A DNA stretch of 64,000 nt from an uncultured Bacteroidales bacterium. GTDB taxonomy: Bacteria; Bacteroidota; Bacteroidia; Bacteroidales; UBA932. Where the stretch lies: the NCBI GenBank assembly GCA_900318955.1, contig ONMJ01000007.1, positions 1-64,000 of the forward strand. The letters are read 5' to 3'. A model generated the notes under the pieces. The model was given only the letters and a program-made list of their open reading frames with translations, ran no database searches and was not told the DNA's origin. A program made the translations under genes and the position numbers. Below are positions 14,005 through 23,564 of the stretch, piece after piece; the first letter of the stretch is position 1, and every line of letters starts with the position of its first letter.

Positions 14005-15837
14005 CTACAAAATCTCTAACGAGTAGCTCCACTTATTGAAGTAGAGGTTGCCGCCTTTCCATTCGACTTCGCCCCTCTGAAAGTCAACGGTCTCGCTTCG
14101 AGGATATTTTTTCCGTGGAGATAGGTACTGGCCATAATCGGTGTTGACTATCATGCGATATGGGTCGATGCCCCCAAGGTAGAAGTATTCGGCCTCCGGA
14201 AGAGCCAAAATGGCAGAGAGAACAGGGTCGCCACCAAGTGTAGAAGCGGACGCCGAGGAAGAAGAGGAGACAGAGGCTCCCGTGCCAGAAGTTCCGGCAG
14301 TACCTAAGGCACCAGAAGCACCAGCACCTGAGGCTCCGGCAGCACCAGCAACACCAGCAGCAGCACCACCCGCAACGGAAGCACCAGCGGCAACAGATGC
14401 AGCAACGGAAGCACCGGAGACACCACCAGCAGCAGAAGCTGCGGGAAGGGACATTGTCGGAGCCCAGGTGCCCATGAGGGGAGAACGGCGGACGGCATAG
14501 GAAGGAATGCCGAAGGATTCATCCACCGGGACCCAGCCGGGGCCTTCGAAGTAGACTTCTGCCCAGTCATGGAGATTCCACCCGGACGGATGCATCATAA
14601 AGCCACTTTGCCAGCGGGTAGGAATACCCTTGTAGCGGCAGAGAGTCATAAAGAGAAGGGTCACCATCCCGCAGTCGCCATGGCCGCTTTCCAGCACATA
14701 CATCGGGATATTCTCAACAGTGGAATACTCCCTAGCAGAAGCCCAGGGGAAATTGTCATTGACCCAAGTGAAGAATGTCCGAGCAATCAGATAAGGATTG
14801 TCAAGACCCTTGCTGAGCGAATCGGCGACAGCCTTGATCCGGGGCGTAAACTTTATATGTGCCTCACGCTCTGAGGTATAGTGCTTGTACTCAGGATCAG
14901 AGACATTATACTCCTTGACCGATTCGGGATAAAGAGGGTGCCACTCCCCATAAATCGTATACTCAAACTCCTCGGAGAAGACTGTCGGCTGCCCCGCAAC
15001 GGCTTTTTTCTCCATATAGAGGGTGCTATGGGCGCAAGATTCCTCTGAGAAAACATACTTCGGTTCGCTCGCTGCAATGAAATGGACATCACCCTGTCGA
15101 GGAACATCTTTTCTCGGGTAAGGGAGCCAGCAGCGCACGGTCTCACCGGCAGGCACGGCATCGGCATCGACCGTAAGGGTATAGCGGACATGGTAATGGC
15201 GCGGCTCCGCCATATAAGGAGTCGGCGCGGTCCGGGCAAAGGGCGATGCCTTGGAAGAAGCAGCATCGGAGCCAACCGAGGCCGCAGAAGCAGATGCAGA
15301 AGCAGAACCCGCAGCACCCGCAGATCCTGCAGCCGAATCAGAGGCATCGGAGGAGCCCGCAGCAGAACCCGCAGTGCCCGCAGCGGAAGGGCCGGCGAGG
15401 AGGTTGGATTTGACCTTTGAAACAATCAGCGGAATCACGGCGGCATCGTCCGCATCGTGCCCATCGAGGGCATTGCCGCTCAAGGAGATACTGCCCTCGG
15501 CAACGTCAGATGCGGCCTTTATGGCCTCGCACTCATGGTCAATCCTGAAGAGATTGGGACCGGCATTCCGAAAATAGCGAGTCTGACCGTCAATCTCCAT
15601 AGCCTCGAGCTTACCAGAGGCCGTCCACTCATCTATCTGAGCGTCAGTTACTTCCGGTATATATCTCGATATATAATCTTTGACTTCCTCGCGGGAACGG
15701 CGGAAATCTATGGCAATCCTTTCCATACGATCCTTCTCCCATGCCTTTTTCTCTAGATGCCTCTCAATGCGCTGGGCGGCGAAAACAACCACTATCACCC
15801 CGCAGAGAAGAGCGAAAATCTTATCGCTTGTCTTCAT
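14005..15837 (-). CDS. Transglutaminase-like protein with Ala/Ser/Gly insertions
   Basis: About 610 residues. An N-terminal membrane segment or uncleaved signal (IFALLCGVIVVVFAA) is followed by a region that may sense or bind, and a transglutaminase-like core with catalytic C389 (HGDCGMV), H423 (NLHDWAEV) and D439 (VPVDESFG). Substrate and reaction (peptidase or cross-linking) are unknown. Two low-complexity tracts rich in Ala, Ser and Gly interrupt it at about residues 143-200 and 464-545, the second soon after the catalytic Asp. Start chosen at MKTSDK: a TATCTTTG promoter at 15856-15863 overlaps the longer frame to 15858. It is convergent with the repeat locus. Confidence 0.82.
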   Translation of the reverse strand: MKTSDKIFALLCGVIVVVFAAQRIERHLEKKAWEKDRMERIAIDFRRSREEVKDYISRYIPEVTDAQIDEWTASGKLEAMEIDGQTRYFRNAGPNLFRIDHECEAIKAASDVAEGSISLSGNALDGHDADDAAVIPLIVSKVKSNLLAGPSAAGTAGSAAGSSDASDSAAGSAGAAGSASASASAASVGSDAASSKASPFARTAPTPYMAEPRHYHVRYTLTVDADAVPAGETVRCWLPYPRKDVPRQGDVHFIAASEPKYVFSEESCAHSTLYMEKKAVAGQPTVFSEEFEYTIYGEWHPLYPESVKEYNVSDPEYKHYTSEREAHIKFTPRIKAVADSLSKGLDNPYLIARTFFTWVNDNFPWASAREYSTVENIPMYVLESGHGDCGMVTLLFMTLCRYKGIPTRWQSGFMMHPSGWNLHDWAEVYFEGPGWVPVDESFGIPSYAVRRSPLMGTWAPTMSLPAASAAGGVSGASVAASVAAGASVAGGAAAGVAGAAGASGAGASGALGTAGTSGTGASVSSSSSASASTLGGDPVLSAILALPEAEYFYLGGIDPYRMIVNTDYGQYLSPRKKYPRSETVDFQRGEVEWKGGNLYFNKWSYSLEIL

Positions 15838-15851
15838 AATATCGTCCTTTT

Positions 15852-15883
15852 CTTGCAAAGATAATGAGAAAAAACTAACTTAG
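15852..15883 (+). promoter_or_regulatory. Candidate promoter CTTG-N20-TAACTTAG
   Basis: CTTG (15852-15855) and TAACTTAG (15876-15883) each differ by one base from the TTTG and TAnnTTTG consensus and are 20 bases apart, ahead of the glycosidase ATG at 15905. It overlaps the divergent promoter of the transglutaminase gene. Confidence 0.35.
15856..15863 (-). promoter_or_regulatory. Bacteroidetes-type -7 element (TATCTTTG)
   Basis: A perfect TAnnTTTG match 18 bases upstream of the transglutaminase start at 15837. It sets that start rather than the longer frame. Confidence 0.55.
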
Positions 15884-15904
15884 AAGCCTAAAATCATTTA
15901 TGAC

Positions 15905-16810
15905 ATGAAAAGACTGATTCTCACCCTAATCGCCTCGGCTTCCTGTCTATTTATCGCCGCGCAGGAAAAGGCAGATTCTCTCGCTTTCGCTAATGCCCCC
16001 TGGGAAATCACTGACCTTGGAAAAGGAGCTGAAGCAAGGTACGCATCTATCCCGATGTTCGGCAGCGTACAGTCAATTAGCGTGATCTCCTACCCCGCCA
16101 AGGCATTCAAGACCTCAATCGTAGAAGGAGAAGGTATCGCAATGGGAGAAACAGTTGTAAAAAGAGGCCATGCCAACCATGCCGCCCATACCAGCTCGCT
16201 CGCTGAAGCAGCAAAAGCAAAAATGGCAATAAACGCCAGCTATTTCAATATGAGAAAGTTCACCCCGGTGACATATACCCGTATCGGCAAGAAGGTCTAC
16301 GGAATGACCACTCAGAGCGAGACTTTCAGAACCAACGGAGTCGTAATGATGAAATGCCACGATGTAGACATAATTACCTGCACGGATACGACAAAATATG
16401 GCTCCGCCACGAAGGGGTGGAAATATGCTATAGCCTCCGGGCCTGTACTGATGGAAAACGGAGAGATTGTCACTTACTCCCCAGAGAGCATAAAGGGCAG
16501 CGAATCTTTCTATAATAAAAGGCATCCCCGCACCATTATCGGAGTCTCAAAAAATGCCAAAAGACGCGCCGAGAAGGTGTTTTTCATAGTCATTGACGGC
16601 CGTTTCCCCGCCCAGGCGGACGGAGCGACCATCAAAGAATGCGCCGACATTGCTTATTTCCTAGGATGCGACGAAGCCCTGAATCTCGACGGAGGCGGAT
16701 CTTCCACAATTTGGAGCACCCTAACTGGAGTGATCAACCACCCCTACGACAACAGAGTATTCGACCATGAAGGAGAAAGAAGGGTTCCCAACATCATTAT
16801 AGCGAAATAG
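15905..16810 (+). CDS. Phosphodiester glycosidase (NAGPA-domain) family protein
   Basis: A 301-residue secreted protein with signal peptide MKRLILTLIASASCLFIAA. The C-terminal half carries the NAGPA family signature, seen as FFIVIDGRFPAQADGATI and LNLDGGGSSTIW. This family includes the enzyme that uncovers mannose-6-phosphate on lysosomal proteins; bacterial members probably cleave sugar phosphodiesters in the envelope or on host glycans. The exact substrate is unknown. The nucleoside kinase gene begins two bases after its stop, so they form an operon. Confidence 0.85.
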   Translation: MKRLILTLIASASCLFIAAQEKADSLAFANAPWEITDLGKGAEARYASIPMFGSVQSISVISYPAKAFKTSIVEGEGIAMGETVVKRGHANHAAHTSSLAEAAKAKMAINASYFNMRKFTPVTYTRIGKKVYGMTTQSETFRTNGVVMMKCHDVDIITCTDTTKYGSATKGWKYAIASGPVLMENGEIVTYSPESIKGSESFYNKRHPRTIIGVSKNAKRRAEKVFFIVIDGRFPAQADGATIKECADIAYFLGCDEALNLDGGGSSTIWSTLTGVINHPYDNRVFDHEGERRVPNIIIAK

Positions 16811-16812
16811 TT

Positions 16813-18483
16813 ATGCTTCAGATCTACTGCAAAAACACAGGCACCTCACGTAACTACCAGGAGGGTACAAGTCTTCTGAACATGTTACCCGACTTTGAGT
16901 TCGACCGGCCGTATCCGATTGTCTCTGCCAAAGTCAACAATGTCTCCCAGGGACTTAAATTCAGAGCATACCAGAACAAGGACATTGAGTTTATCGATGT
17001 CCGTCATCCGAGCGGCATGAGAGTGTACTGCCGCTCGCTTTGTTTTCTGCTCTGCAAGGCCGCGGAAGACGTTTTTCCGGGCTGCAAGGTTTATATGGAG
17101 CACCCTATCTCCAACGGATATTTCTGTCATCTCCACAAAGAGGACTCCGCCCCTGTAACCGAAGAAGACATCAAACGCCTGAAGGAGAGAATGAAGGTAA
17201 TCGTCGAAAAGAATATCCCCTTCCACCGTTATGATGTCCACACGGACAAGGCCATAAAGACATTTGCAAAGAACGGCTATGACGATAAAGTGAAGCTCCT
17301 TGAGACAATCGGAGAGGAGTATTCCGACTATTATACCCTTGGCGATACCCCGGACTACTATTATGGGAAACTGGTCCCTTCCGCAGGTTACCTGACCGTA
17401 TGGGATATTCAGCTTTACCATGACGGGATGCTGCTGAGGGTCCCTGACAAGAACGATCCCTCGAAGATCGCTCCATTCATGGACCAGCCCAAAACCTATA
17501 GCATTTTCGCAGAAAATCTTCGCTGGAATATCATTACAGGCCTCAATACGGTAGGAGATGTCAACCACGCCTGCCTAAGGGGTGAAGCCAGCGAACTTAT
17601 CCAGGTTGCCGAGGCCCTTCAGGAAAAGAAAATTGTCCAGATTGCAGAAGAAATTGACAAGAGGTATCATAGCGAGACTCCCTGCAGCGTCGTCCTGATC
17701 ACAGGGCCGTCGTCAAGCGGCAAGACAACTTTCTGCAAAAGGCTCTCAATCCAGCTCAAGGCCTGCGGACTGAGACCTCTTTCCATGTCCACAGACGACT
17801 ACTTCGTCAATAGGGTCGACACCCCGAAATTCCCCGATGGAAGCTATGATTTCGACAATTTCGACACTGTAGACCATGATCTCATGGAGTCGGACATAAT
17901 GAAAATGCTCAGCGGCGAGGAAGTGCAGGTGCCGGAGTACAATTTCGTGACCGGACTAAGGGAATACAACGGAAAGAAGATCAAGCTGGAGAAAGGCTCT
18001 ATCCTTTTGATTGAAGGTATCCACGCACTTAACCCCAAACTTACTTCCAAAATCCCCGACGAGAGCAAATTCAGAATATTCATAAACACCCTGACAAGCA
18101 CCCTCCTCGACAACCACAATTGGATACCGACTAGCGACAACCGCCTCCTCAGAAGAATTGTCCGCGACTACAACAAAGGCGCTTTCACCGCACGAGAGAC
18201 TATAAGCCAGTGGCCGGCAGTGTGCAAGGCGGAAGAGGATTGGATTTATCCATATCAGGAGAATGCCGACGTAATGTTCAATTCGGCATATCTCATTGAG
18301 TTTGCCGTCATGAGGAACCATGCGGAGCCTATACTCAGAAGCGTTCCCAAGAACTGTCCTGAGTACAGCGAAGCCCACAGGCTCCTCCATTTCATCAATT
18401 ATTTCACACCGGTACCGGACAAAGAAATACCGCCGACCTCGCTACTTCGCGAGTTCCTCGGAGGAAGCTCCTTCAAGTATTAG
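16813..18483 (+). CDS. Uridine-kinase-like (PRK family) nucleoside kinase with TGS/SAD-like N-terminus
   Basis: A 556-residue protein typical of Bacteroidetes. The N-terminus resembles the TGS and second additional domains of threonyl-tRNA synthetase (VFPGCKVYMEHPISNGYFCH). The C-terminal half is a P-loop kinase: GPSSSGKTTF at about 297-306, then STDDYF and YDFDNFDTVD, characteristic of the uridine kinase/phosphoribulokinase family. The true substrate has not been deduced here. Its last 42 bases overlap the convergent ribF gene. Confidence 0.85.
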   Translation: MLQIYCKNTGTSRNYQEGTSLLNMLPDFEFDRPYPIVSAKVNNVSQGLKFRAYQNKDIEFIDVRHPSGMRVYCRSLCFLLCKAAEDVFPGCKVYMEHPISNGYFCHLHKEDSAPVTEEDIKRLKERMKVIVEKNIPFHRYDVHTDKAIKTFAKNGYDDKVKLLETIGEEYSDYYTLGDTPDYYYGKLVPSAGYLTVWDIQLYHDGMLLRVPDKNDPSKIAPFMDQPKTYSIFAENLRWNIITGLNTVGDVNHACLRGEASELIQVAEALQEKKIVQIAEEIDKRYHSETPCSVVLITGPSSSGKTTFCKRLSIQLKACGLRPLSMSTDDYFVNRVDTPKFPDGSYDFDNFDTVDHDLMESDIMKMLSGEEVQVPEYNFVTGLREYNGKKIKLEKGSILLIEGIHALNPKLTSKIPDESKFRIFINTLTSTLLDNHNWIPTSDNRLLRRIVRDYNKGAFTARETISQWPAVCKAEEDWIYPYQENADVMFNSAYLIEFAVMRNHAEPILRSVPKNCPEYSEAHRLLHFINYFTPVPDKEIPPTSLLREFLGGSSFKY

Positions 18484-19341
18484 ACGCTTGTCTTCAAGAA
18501 GTTGCGCTTTCAGCTCCGTCAAGGAGGGGAAGCGCTTTTCTTCGCGTATCCTACGGATAAAGCGTATTGTAATGTCAAGCCCATAGATATCTTCGTCGAA
18601 GTCGAAGATATTGGTTTCTACCGTCAGCGCATTGCCTGTCCCGACTGTAGGGCGAACGCCTATATTGCTCATACCCAGATACTTCCCTCCAAGAGTCTCC
18701 ACCTCAACGGCATAGACCCCTACGGCCGGAATGAGTTTCAAGGGCTCGTAGAGCTGCATATTGGCCGTAGGGAAACCGATTGTCCTCCCAAGGCGGTTGC
18801 CTGAGACAACGACGCCATGAAGCCCGTACCTGTAACCGAGCATATCGGAGGCATCTCTGACGCGGCCCTCTGCAAGAGCCTTGCGTATTACAGTTGAGCT
18901 TATGGAGCCAAGCTCCTTGCACGGAATAATATCCAATCCCAAAGAAGAGGAAAGAGGCTGAAGGTCAGAGAATGTCTTATGATCGGAACCGATTCGGTTG
19001 TCGTAGCCGAAAATGGCGGCAGTGGCTCCGAAACGGCCGACGAGCACTTCTTTGAGATACTGCTCGCCGGTCATTGAAGCAAATGCCTTAGTAAAGGGAA
19101 GGACCTCTATTCGATCCACACCTAAAGCCTTCAGCATCAATTTCTTCTCATCGAGAGAGGAGAGAAGGCGAAGGTTCCTCGCCTCATCTTGAAGGACATT
19201 CCGCGGATGGGGCCAGAAGGTCACGACGACGCTCTCTTCAGAACGCCGACTGGCCTCTTCTACCAGCGTCCCGATAACAAGACGGTGCCCAGAGTGGACA
19301 CCGTCAAAAAAGCCTGTGGAAACTACAGCCATTTCACGCAC
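18442..19341 (-). CDS. ribF: Bifunctional riboflavin kinase / FAD synthetase
   Basis: It makes FMN and FAD from riboflavin. The N-terminal adenylyltransferase domain (about 1-165) shows GFFDGVHSGHR and FWPHPRNVL. The C-terminal flavokinase domain (about 175-290) shows GNRLGRTIGFPTANM and NIGVRPTVG. At 299 residues it is of normal length. The start overlaps the end of the glycogen synthase-phosphorylase gene by 19 bases, so it is last in the glycogen operon. Its 3' end overlaps the opposite-strand nucleoside kinase by 42 bases. Confidence 0.94.
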   Translation of the reverse strand: MREMAVVSTGFFDGVHSGHRLVIGTLVEEASRRSEESVVVTFWPHPRNVLQDEARNLRLLSSLDEKKLMLKALGVDRIEVLPFTKAFASMTGEQYLKEVLVGRFGATAAIFGYDNRIGSDHKTFSDLQPLSSSLGLDIIPCKELGSISSTVIRKALAEGRVRDASDMLGYRYGLHGVVVSGNRLGRTIGFPTANMQLYEPLKLIPAVGVYAVEVETLGGKYLGMSNIGVRPTVGTGNALTVETNIFDFDEDIYGLDITIRFIRRIREEKRFPSLTELKAQLLEDKRLILEGASSEELAK

Positions 19342-22300
19342 TCAAAGTCCTGACGGTGAGGAAGGAGAGGATTCTTTGCGAATACCCTCGATGCCACCTG
19401 ATACATACCGGTCTTGTCCGGAAGGATGGAGACCTGATACTTGCAGACGCCATCGGCGAACTCGACAGGGGTGTATTCCTTGACCTCGTTGATATGAAGC
19501 TGACCGTGAGCATCCATGGATGCGAAAATGGTCTCGACTCCTATGTCCTCAGGACTGAGATTGCCCATGGAGAGAACGACCTCCGACTTGAATTCGTTAC
19601 CCATTGAAAGGTCATACGAAGCATCCGGACGAGTCTCTGAAATCACAGCGACATTCTCCCACTCCCTGCGCACATGCTTTTTCCATGCTGCAATTTCGCG
19701 CGCAAGTGCGTAGTCATTGGCCTTGATCTTAGTTGCCCTGATGGACTGAGGAGAATAGTACTGATTGATATAGTCAGTCAGCATCCTGTTGGTAGTAAAG
19801 TTGCTGGCAACCTGGGCGATAGTATTCTTGATATAGCTGATCCACTGATCAGAGCGCCCGCTCTTGTCCTTCTTGTAGTAGGACGGAACTATCTCATTCT
19901 CAAGGATTGTGTATATAGTAGCAGCGTCGAGCTGGTTCTGATAGTCATTGTTGTCATAGACCTGCTCCTGAGGAAGCGCCCAACCGGCATCTTTCTTATA
20001 ACCTTCAACCCACCAGCCGTCGAGGACGGAGAAATGCATGGTTCCGTTCATTGCCGCCTTCTCTCCGGAGGTGCCGGAGGCTTCAAGCGGACGGGTAGGA
20101 TTGTTCATCCAGACGTCTACACCCTGGACCATCCTCTTCGCAAGAGTGATGTCGTAGCCCGGGAGGAAGACAATCTTTCCAATGAAACGAGGATCCTTGG
20201 AAATATCCACAACCCTCTTCAGGAAGTCCTGACCCGCTCCGTCAGCAGGATGAGCCTTGCCGGCGAAGAAGAACTGGACGGGGTGCTTGGGATTATTTAC
20301 AATCCTGTCGAGACGGTCGAGATCCGAGAAGAGAAGGGTCGCCCTCTTGTATGTAGCAAACCTGCGGGCAAATCCTATAGTCAAGACATCATCACGAAGA
20401 CTTTCCAGAATGGTAACAAGCTCTGAAGGAGAATAATGGTTGGATATAGTCTTATCGAGAAGACGCTCCTTGATAAACTCTACAAGCTTTGTCTTCAGGC
20501 TCTTCTTGACATTCCATACTTCCTCGTCAGATACTTTATAAATACCTTCGAAGCAGCTCTTGTCATAGTGGTGGGTCTGGAAATCTTCCCCGAATACCTT
20601 CGCGTGGACAGGCTTCCACTCAGGCGCCGTCCAGGTAGGATAATGGACGCCGTTGGTCACATAGCTTACAAAGAGCTCCTCAGGAAGATAACCCTGGTAC
20701 ATGTGTGCGAAGATCTCCTGAGAGACCTTTCCGTGAAGCATGGACACTCCGTTGACGTTCTGGGAGCAGTTGGCGGCAAGGTTGGACATAGAGAACTTCT
20801 CGGAAATGTTCTTCGGGTCGTCCTTTCCGAGGGACATAAGAGTCTCCCAGTCAATCTTCAGGATCTTGGGAAGATGACTCATATACTTTCTCAGAAGTCC
20901 CTCGTCGAAGGCGTCATGACCTGCGGGGACGGGGGTGTGGGTAGTAAAGAGAGAAGACGCTCTTACTACTTCGAGAGCCTCGCTGAAGTCGAGATTGTCC
21001 TTCTGGATATACTCTGTAAGCCTTTCGAGGCCGATGAAGGCGGCATGGCCCTCATTGCAATGATAGACCTGAGTATCGATGCCAAGTTTACGAAGGGCGC
21101 GGATACCGCCGACTCCGAGGAGGATTTCCTGTTTCAAGCGATTCTCCCAGTCGCCTCCGTAGAGATGGTGGGTAACCTGACGGTCCTCGGGGATATTAGC
21201 CTCATAATCAGCATCCATAAGATACAGATCCGTACGGCCGACCTCTACCTTCCAAAGACGTGCGGTAAGGGTTCTTCCCGGCATTGCGACCTCTGTGGTG
21301 AGCCAGTTCCCGTCCGGGCCGATGACCGGAGTCGCAGGTATCTTGGTGAAGTCCTGGGGATCGTATTTCGCTACCTGATACCCCTGCGCGGAAAGCACCT
21401 GTGTAAAATAGCCGTAACGGTACAGGAGGCCGATAGCAACCAGGTTGACATTCATGTCAGAGGTCTCCTTGAGGTAGTCCCCGGCCAAGATTCCAAGGCC
21501 GCCGGAGTAGATCTTAAGGGACGTATCGAGACCATATTCCATCGAGAAATAAGCAATCGACGGATTGGTTCTCTCCTTCTTTGCCGCCATGTAAGAATCG
21601 AACTCGTCGAGGACGGCTTTCATCCTGTCGAGGAAGTCTTTGTCCTCAGAAAGTTTACGGAACCTCTTGAGACTCACCTTGTCAAGGACGACTGAAGGGT
21701 TGTGCCCCGACTTATGCCATATCTCGGGATCGATGGATTTGAAAAGGTCTTTGGCGCTTTCGTTCCAGCACCACCAAAGGTTCTTTGAAAGTTTTTCAAG
21801 GCGGGAAAGGTTTTCAGGAAGATGACGGGTTACCAGTACGCTCTTCCATGAAGGAGTGTTGATATCTGTCCTTGTATATTGCATTATTTTATCTCTTTTA
21901 ACGTATGAATCCTTATTGGCTGCCACTTTCTCGAGAGCGAGCGAGTATGCTTTCTTGTAATAGACGATCTGGTTGTCCCAGAGGGCGATGGAGGCCACGT
22001 CGCGGGCGTTTTCCCTGTACTCGGCCCTCTTGTCGCTATCCAGAGAAGCTATCTCCCTTACCCTGTCCACGACGCCGTCCACCACATCCGAATAATTGGA
22101 GTCGTTTCTCTCAAGGACGGTGATTCCGGGATGGTCCTTTCCATAGTGGTCCTTTACCCAGAGGCCGAAACCGGCGAGGGTTGTAGTAAGGGTAGGGACC
22201 CTGAAGGCAAGAGCCTCCAGAGGGGTATAGCCCCAAGGCTCGTAGTATGAAGGGAACAACGCGAGATCGAGCCCGCAAAGGATATCATAGTACGGCATAT

Positions 22301-23552
22301 TGAAAATGCCGTCGTTGCCGTTGAGATAGGATGGGATGAAATAGACCTTTACCTTATCCCCTATCGCATTGTTGAACTTCAGCTCCCCGAGACGTCTCAT
22401 TATGGTATCGTACTCGGGATTCATCAGATAATGGGAGGTCTGGGTCTGGTAATTGACATCCCCGTTCCCGGCAAGTTTCGCAGAAAGTTCCCTGTCCGGA
22501 CCGTTATTTCCGGAAGGAATCATGATGAAAGCCTGAATGCTGCGGCCTTCAAAATTGGATGTATTGATCCTGTCAAGGGCATCGAGGAAGACATCAATTC
22601 CCTTGTTGCGGTACTCGTAACGGCCTCCGATGCCGATGAAGATAGAATTCTCAGGCACAGCTTCCGCAGACATGGCGGTGGCTACCTCGACAAGCTTTTT
22701 GCGGGCTTTGTCGTGACGGATATTGTATTCTTCATCAGAGGAAGGGGTAATGCTGTTCTCGAACCCGTTGGGAGTGACGATATCGACCTTCCTACCAAGG
22801 AACTGTTCGCACTCACGTGCGGTGATGTCACTGACGGTCGTAAAGACGTCTGAATACTGAGCAGATTTTTTCTCAAGAGAGTGGCGTGCAATCACATTGA
22901 ACTGACGGGCCTTCTCGTCTCCGTCGAAAGACTTGAGACCATCGTACAGAGGAAGGTTGTTACCAGCAAGGCAACGGCCGACAACTGTTGCATGGGTTGT
23001 GAAAACGGTAGCAACAGGAATACCGGAATGCCTCAGGTAAAGAGCTCCTGCACCAGTCTGCCACTCATGGAACTGGACAACCACCTTGTCGGTATCGTTG
23101 AGATGGAAATTGTAGAAACTCTCTACTACTTTTCCTGCAATGACACCGAAAAGGAATGACTCCTTATAGTCCCAGTTGCCGGTAAGGCTGTCCACTCCGA
23201 ACTCTTTCCAGAAATCCGTCAGGATCTTGTCCTGATCGGTGATAAACTGCTTGAAATCGACAAGAATAGCCACAGGCTTGCCGGGGACATTCCACTTGCC
23301 GATCCTCACCCTGAGTCCTTCCGTCGCGGCCTGGATTTTCCAGGAGCGGAAGAGGGTGGGATCTTCGATGAAGTCGGGATTGTTCCCCGTGTTCATCCAA
23401 ACATCCGGTCCTATCAGAATGTGGTGGCGTCCGAGTTCAGACTTGAGGTGGAGCGACTTAGTCGCAATTACCGTATAGATGCCGCCTACCTTGTTGCAGA
23501 CTTCCCAGCTTACTTCAAATAGATAGTCCGGAGATATCAAATTCTTTTCCAT
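19323..23552 (-). CDS. GT3 glycogen synthase fused to GT35 alpha-glucan phosphorylase
   Basis: A 1409-residue fusion joining glycogen synthesis and phosphorolysis. Residues 1 to about 550 are a eukaryote-type GT3 glycogen synthase (FEVSWEVCNKVGGIYTVI; later FPSYYEPWGYTPLEA). From about 557 onward is a TIGR02094-type alpha-glucan phosphorylase: a DUF3417 start (LPENLSRLEKLSKNLWWCWN), YSGGLGILAGDYLKE, NGVHYPTW, and EASGTSGEKAAMNG, whose Lys probably binds pyridoxal phosphate. Opposite activities in one chain suggest reciprocal control or glucan channelling; this is inference. The frame is open throughout with no internal stop, so it is a real fusion rather than two genes. Confidence 0.9.
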   Translation of the reverse strand: MEKNLISPDYLFEVSWEVCNKVGGIYTVIATKSLHLKSELGRHHILIGPDVWMNTGNNPDFIEDPTLFRSWKIQAATEGLRVRIGKWNVPGKPVAILVDFKQFITDQDKILTDFWKEFGVDSLTGNWDYKESFLFGVIAGKVVESFYNFHLNDTDKVVVQFHEWQTGAGALYLRHSGIPVATVFTTHATVVGRCLAGNNLPLYDGLKSFDGDEKARQFNVIARHSLEKKSAQYSDVFTTVSDITARECEQFLGRKVDIVTPNGFENSITPSSDEEYNIRHDKARKKLVEVATAMSAEAVPENSIFIGIGGRYEYRNKGIDVFLDALDRINTSNFEGRSIQAFIMIPSGNNGPDRELSAKLAGNGDVNYQTQTSHYLMNPEYDTIMRRLGELKFNNAIGDKVKVYFIPSYLNGNDGIFNMPYYDILCGLDLALFPSYYEPWGYTPLEALAFRVPTLTTTLAGFGLWVKDHYGKDHPGITVLERNDSNYSDVVDGVVDRVREIASLDSDKRAEYRENARDVASIALWDNQIVYYKKAYSLALEKVAANKDSYVKRDKIMQYTRTDINTPSWKSVLVTRHLPENLSRLEKLSKNLWWCWNESAKDLFKSIDPEIWHKSGHNPSVVLDKVSLKRFRKLSEDKDFLDRMKAVLDEFDSYMAAKKERTNPSIAYFSMEYGLDTSLKIYSGGLGILAGDYLKETSDMNVNLVAIGLLYRYGYFTQVLSAQGYQVAKYDPQDFTKIPATPVIGPDGNWLTTEVAMPGRTLTARLWKVEVGRTDLYLMDADYEANIPEDRQVTHHLYGGDWENRLKQEILLGVGGIRALRKLGIDTQVYHCNEGHAAFIGLERLTEYIQKDNLDFSEALEVVRASSLFTTHTPVPAGHDAFDEGLLRKYMSHLPKILKIDWETLMSLGKDDPKNISEKFSMSNLAANCSQNVNGVSMLHGKVSQEIFAHMYQGYLPEELFVSYVTNGVHYPTWTAPEWKPVHAKVFGEDFQTHHYDKSCFEGIYKVSDEEVWNVKKSLKTKLVEFIKERLLDKTISNHYSPSELVTILESLRDDVLTIGFARRFATYKRATLLFSDLDRLDRIVNNPKHPVQFFFAGKAHPADGAGQDFLKRVVDISKDPRFIGKIVFLPGYDITLAKRMVQGVDVWMNNPTRPLEASGTSGEKAAMNGTMHFSVLDGWWVEGYKKDAGWALPQEQVYDNNDYQNQLDAATIYTILENEIVPSYYKKDKSGRSDQWISYIKNTIAQVASNFTTNRMLTDYINQYYSPQSIRATKIKANDYALAREIAAWKKHVRREWENVAVISETRPDASYDLSMGNEFKSEVVLSMGNLSPEDIGVETIFASMDAHGQLHINEVKEYTPVEFADGVCKYQVSILPDKTGMYQVASRVFAKNPLLPHRQDFECVKWL

Positions 23553-23564
23553 TAATTAAATACA

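Noticed and set aside
19674..21695. Long plus-strand frames (250 and 419 codons) opposite the phosphorylase half
   Set aside because: They are antisense shadows of a gene with intact family motifs and clear codon pattern on the minus strand.
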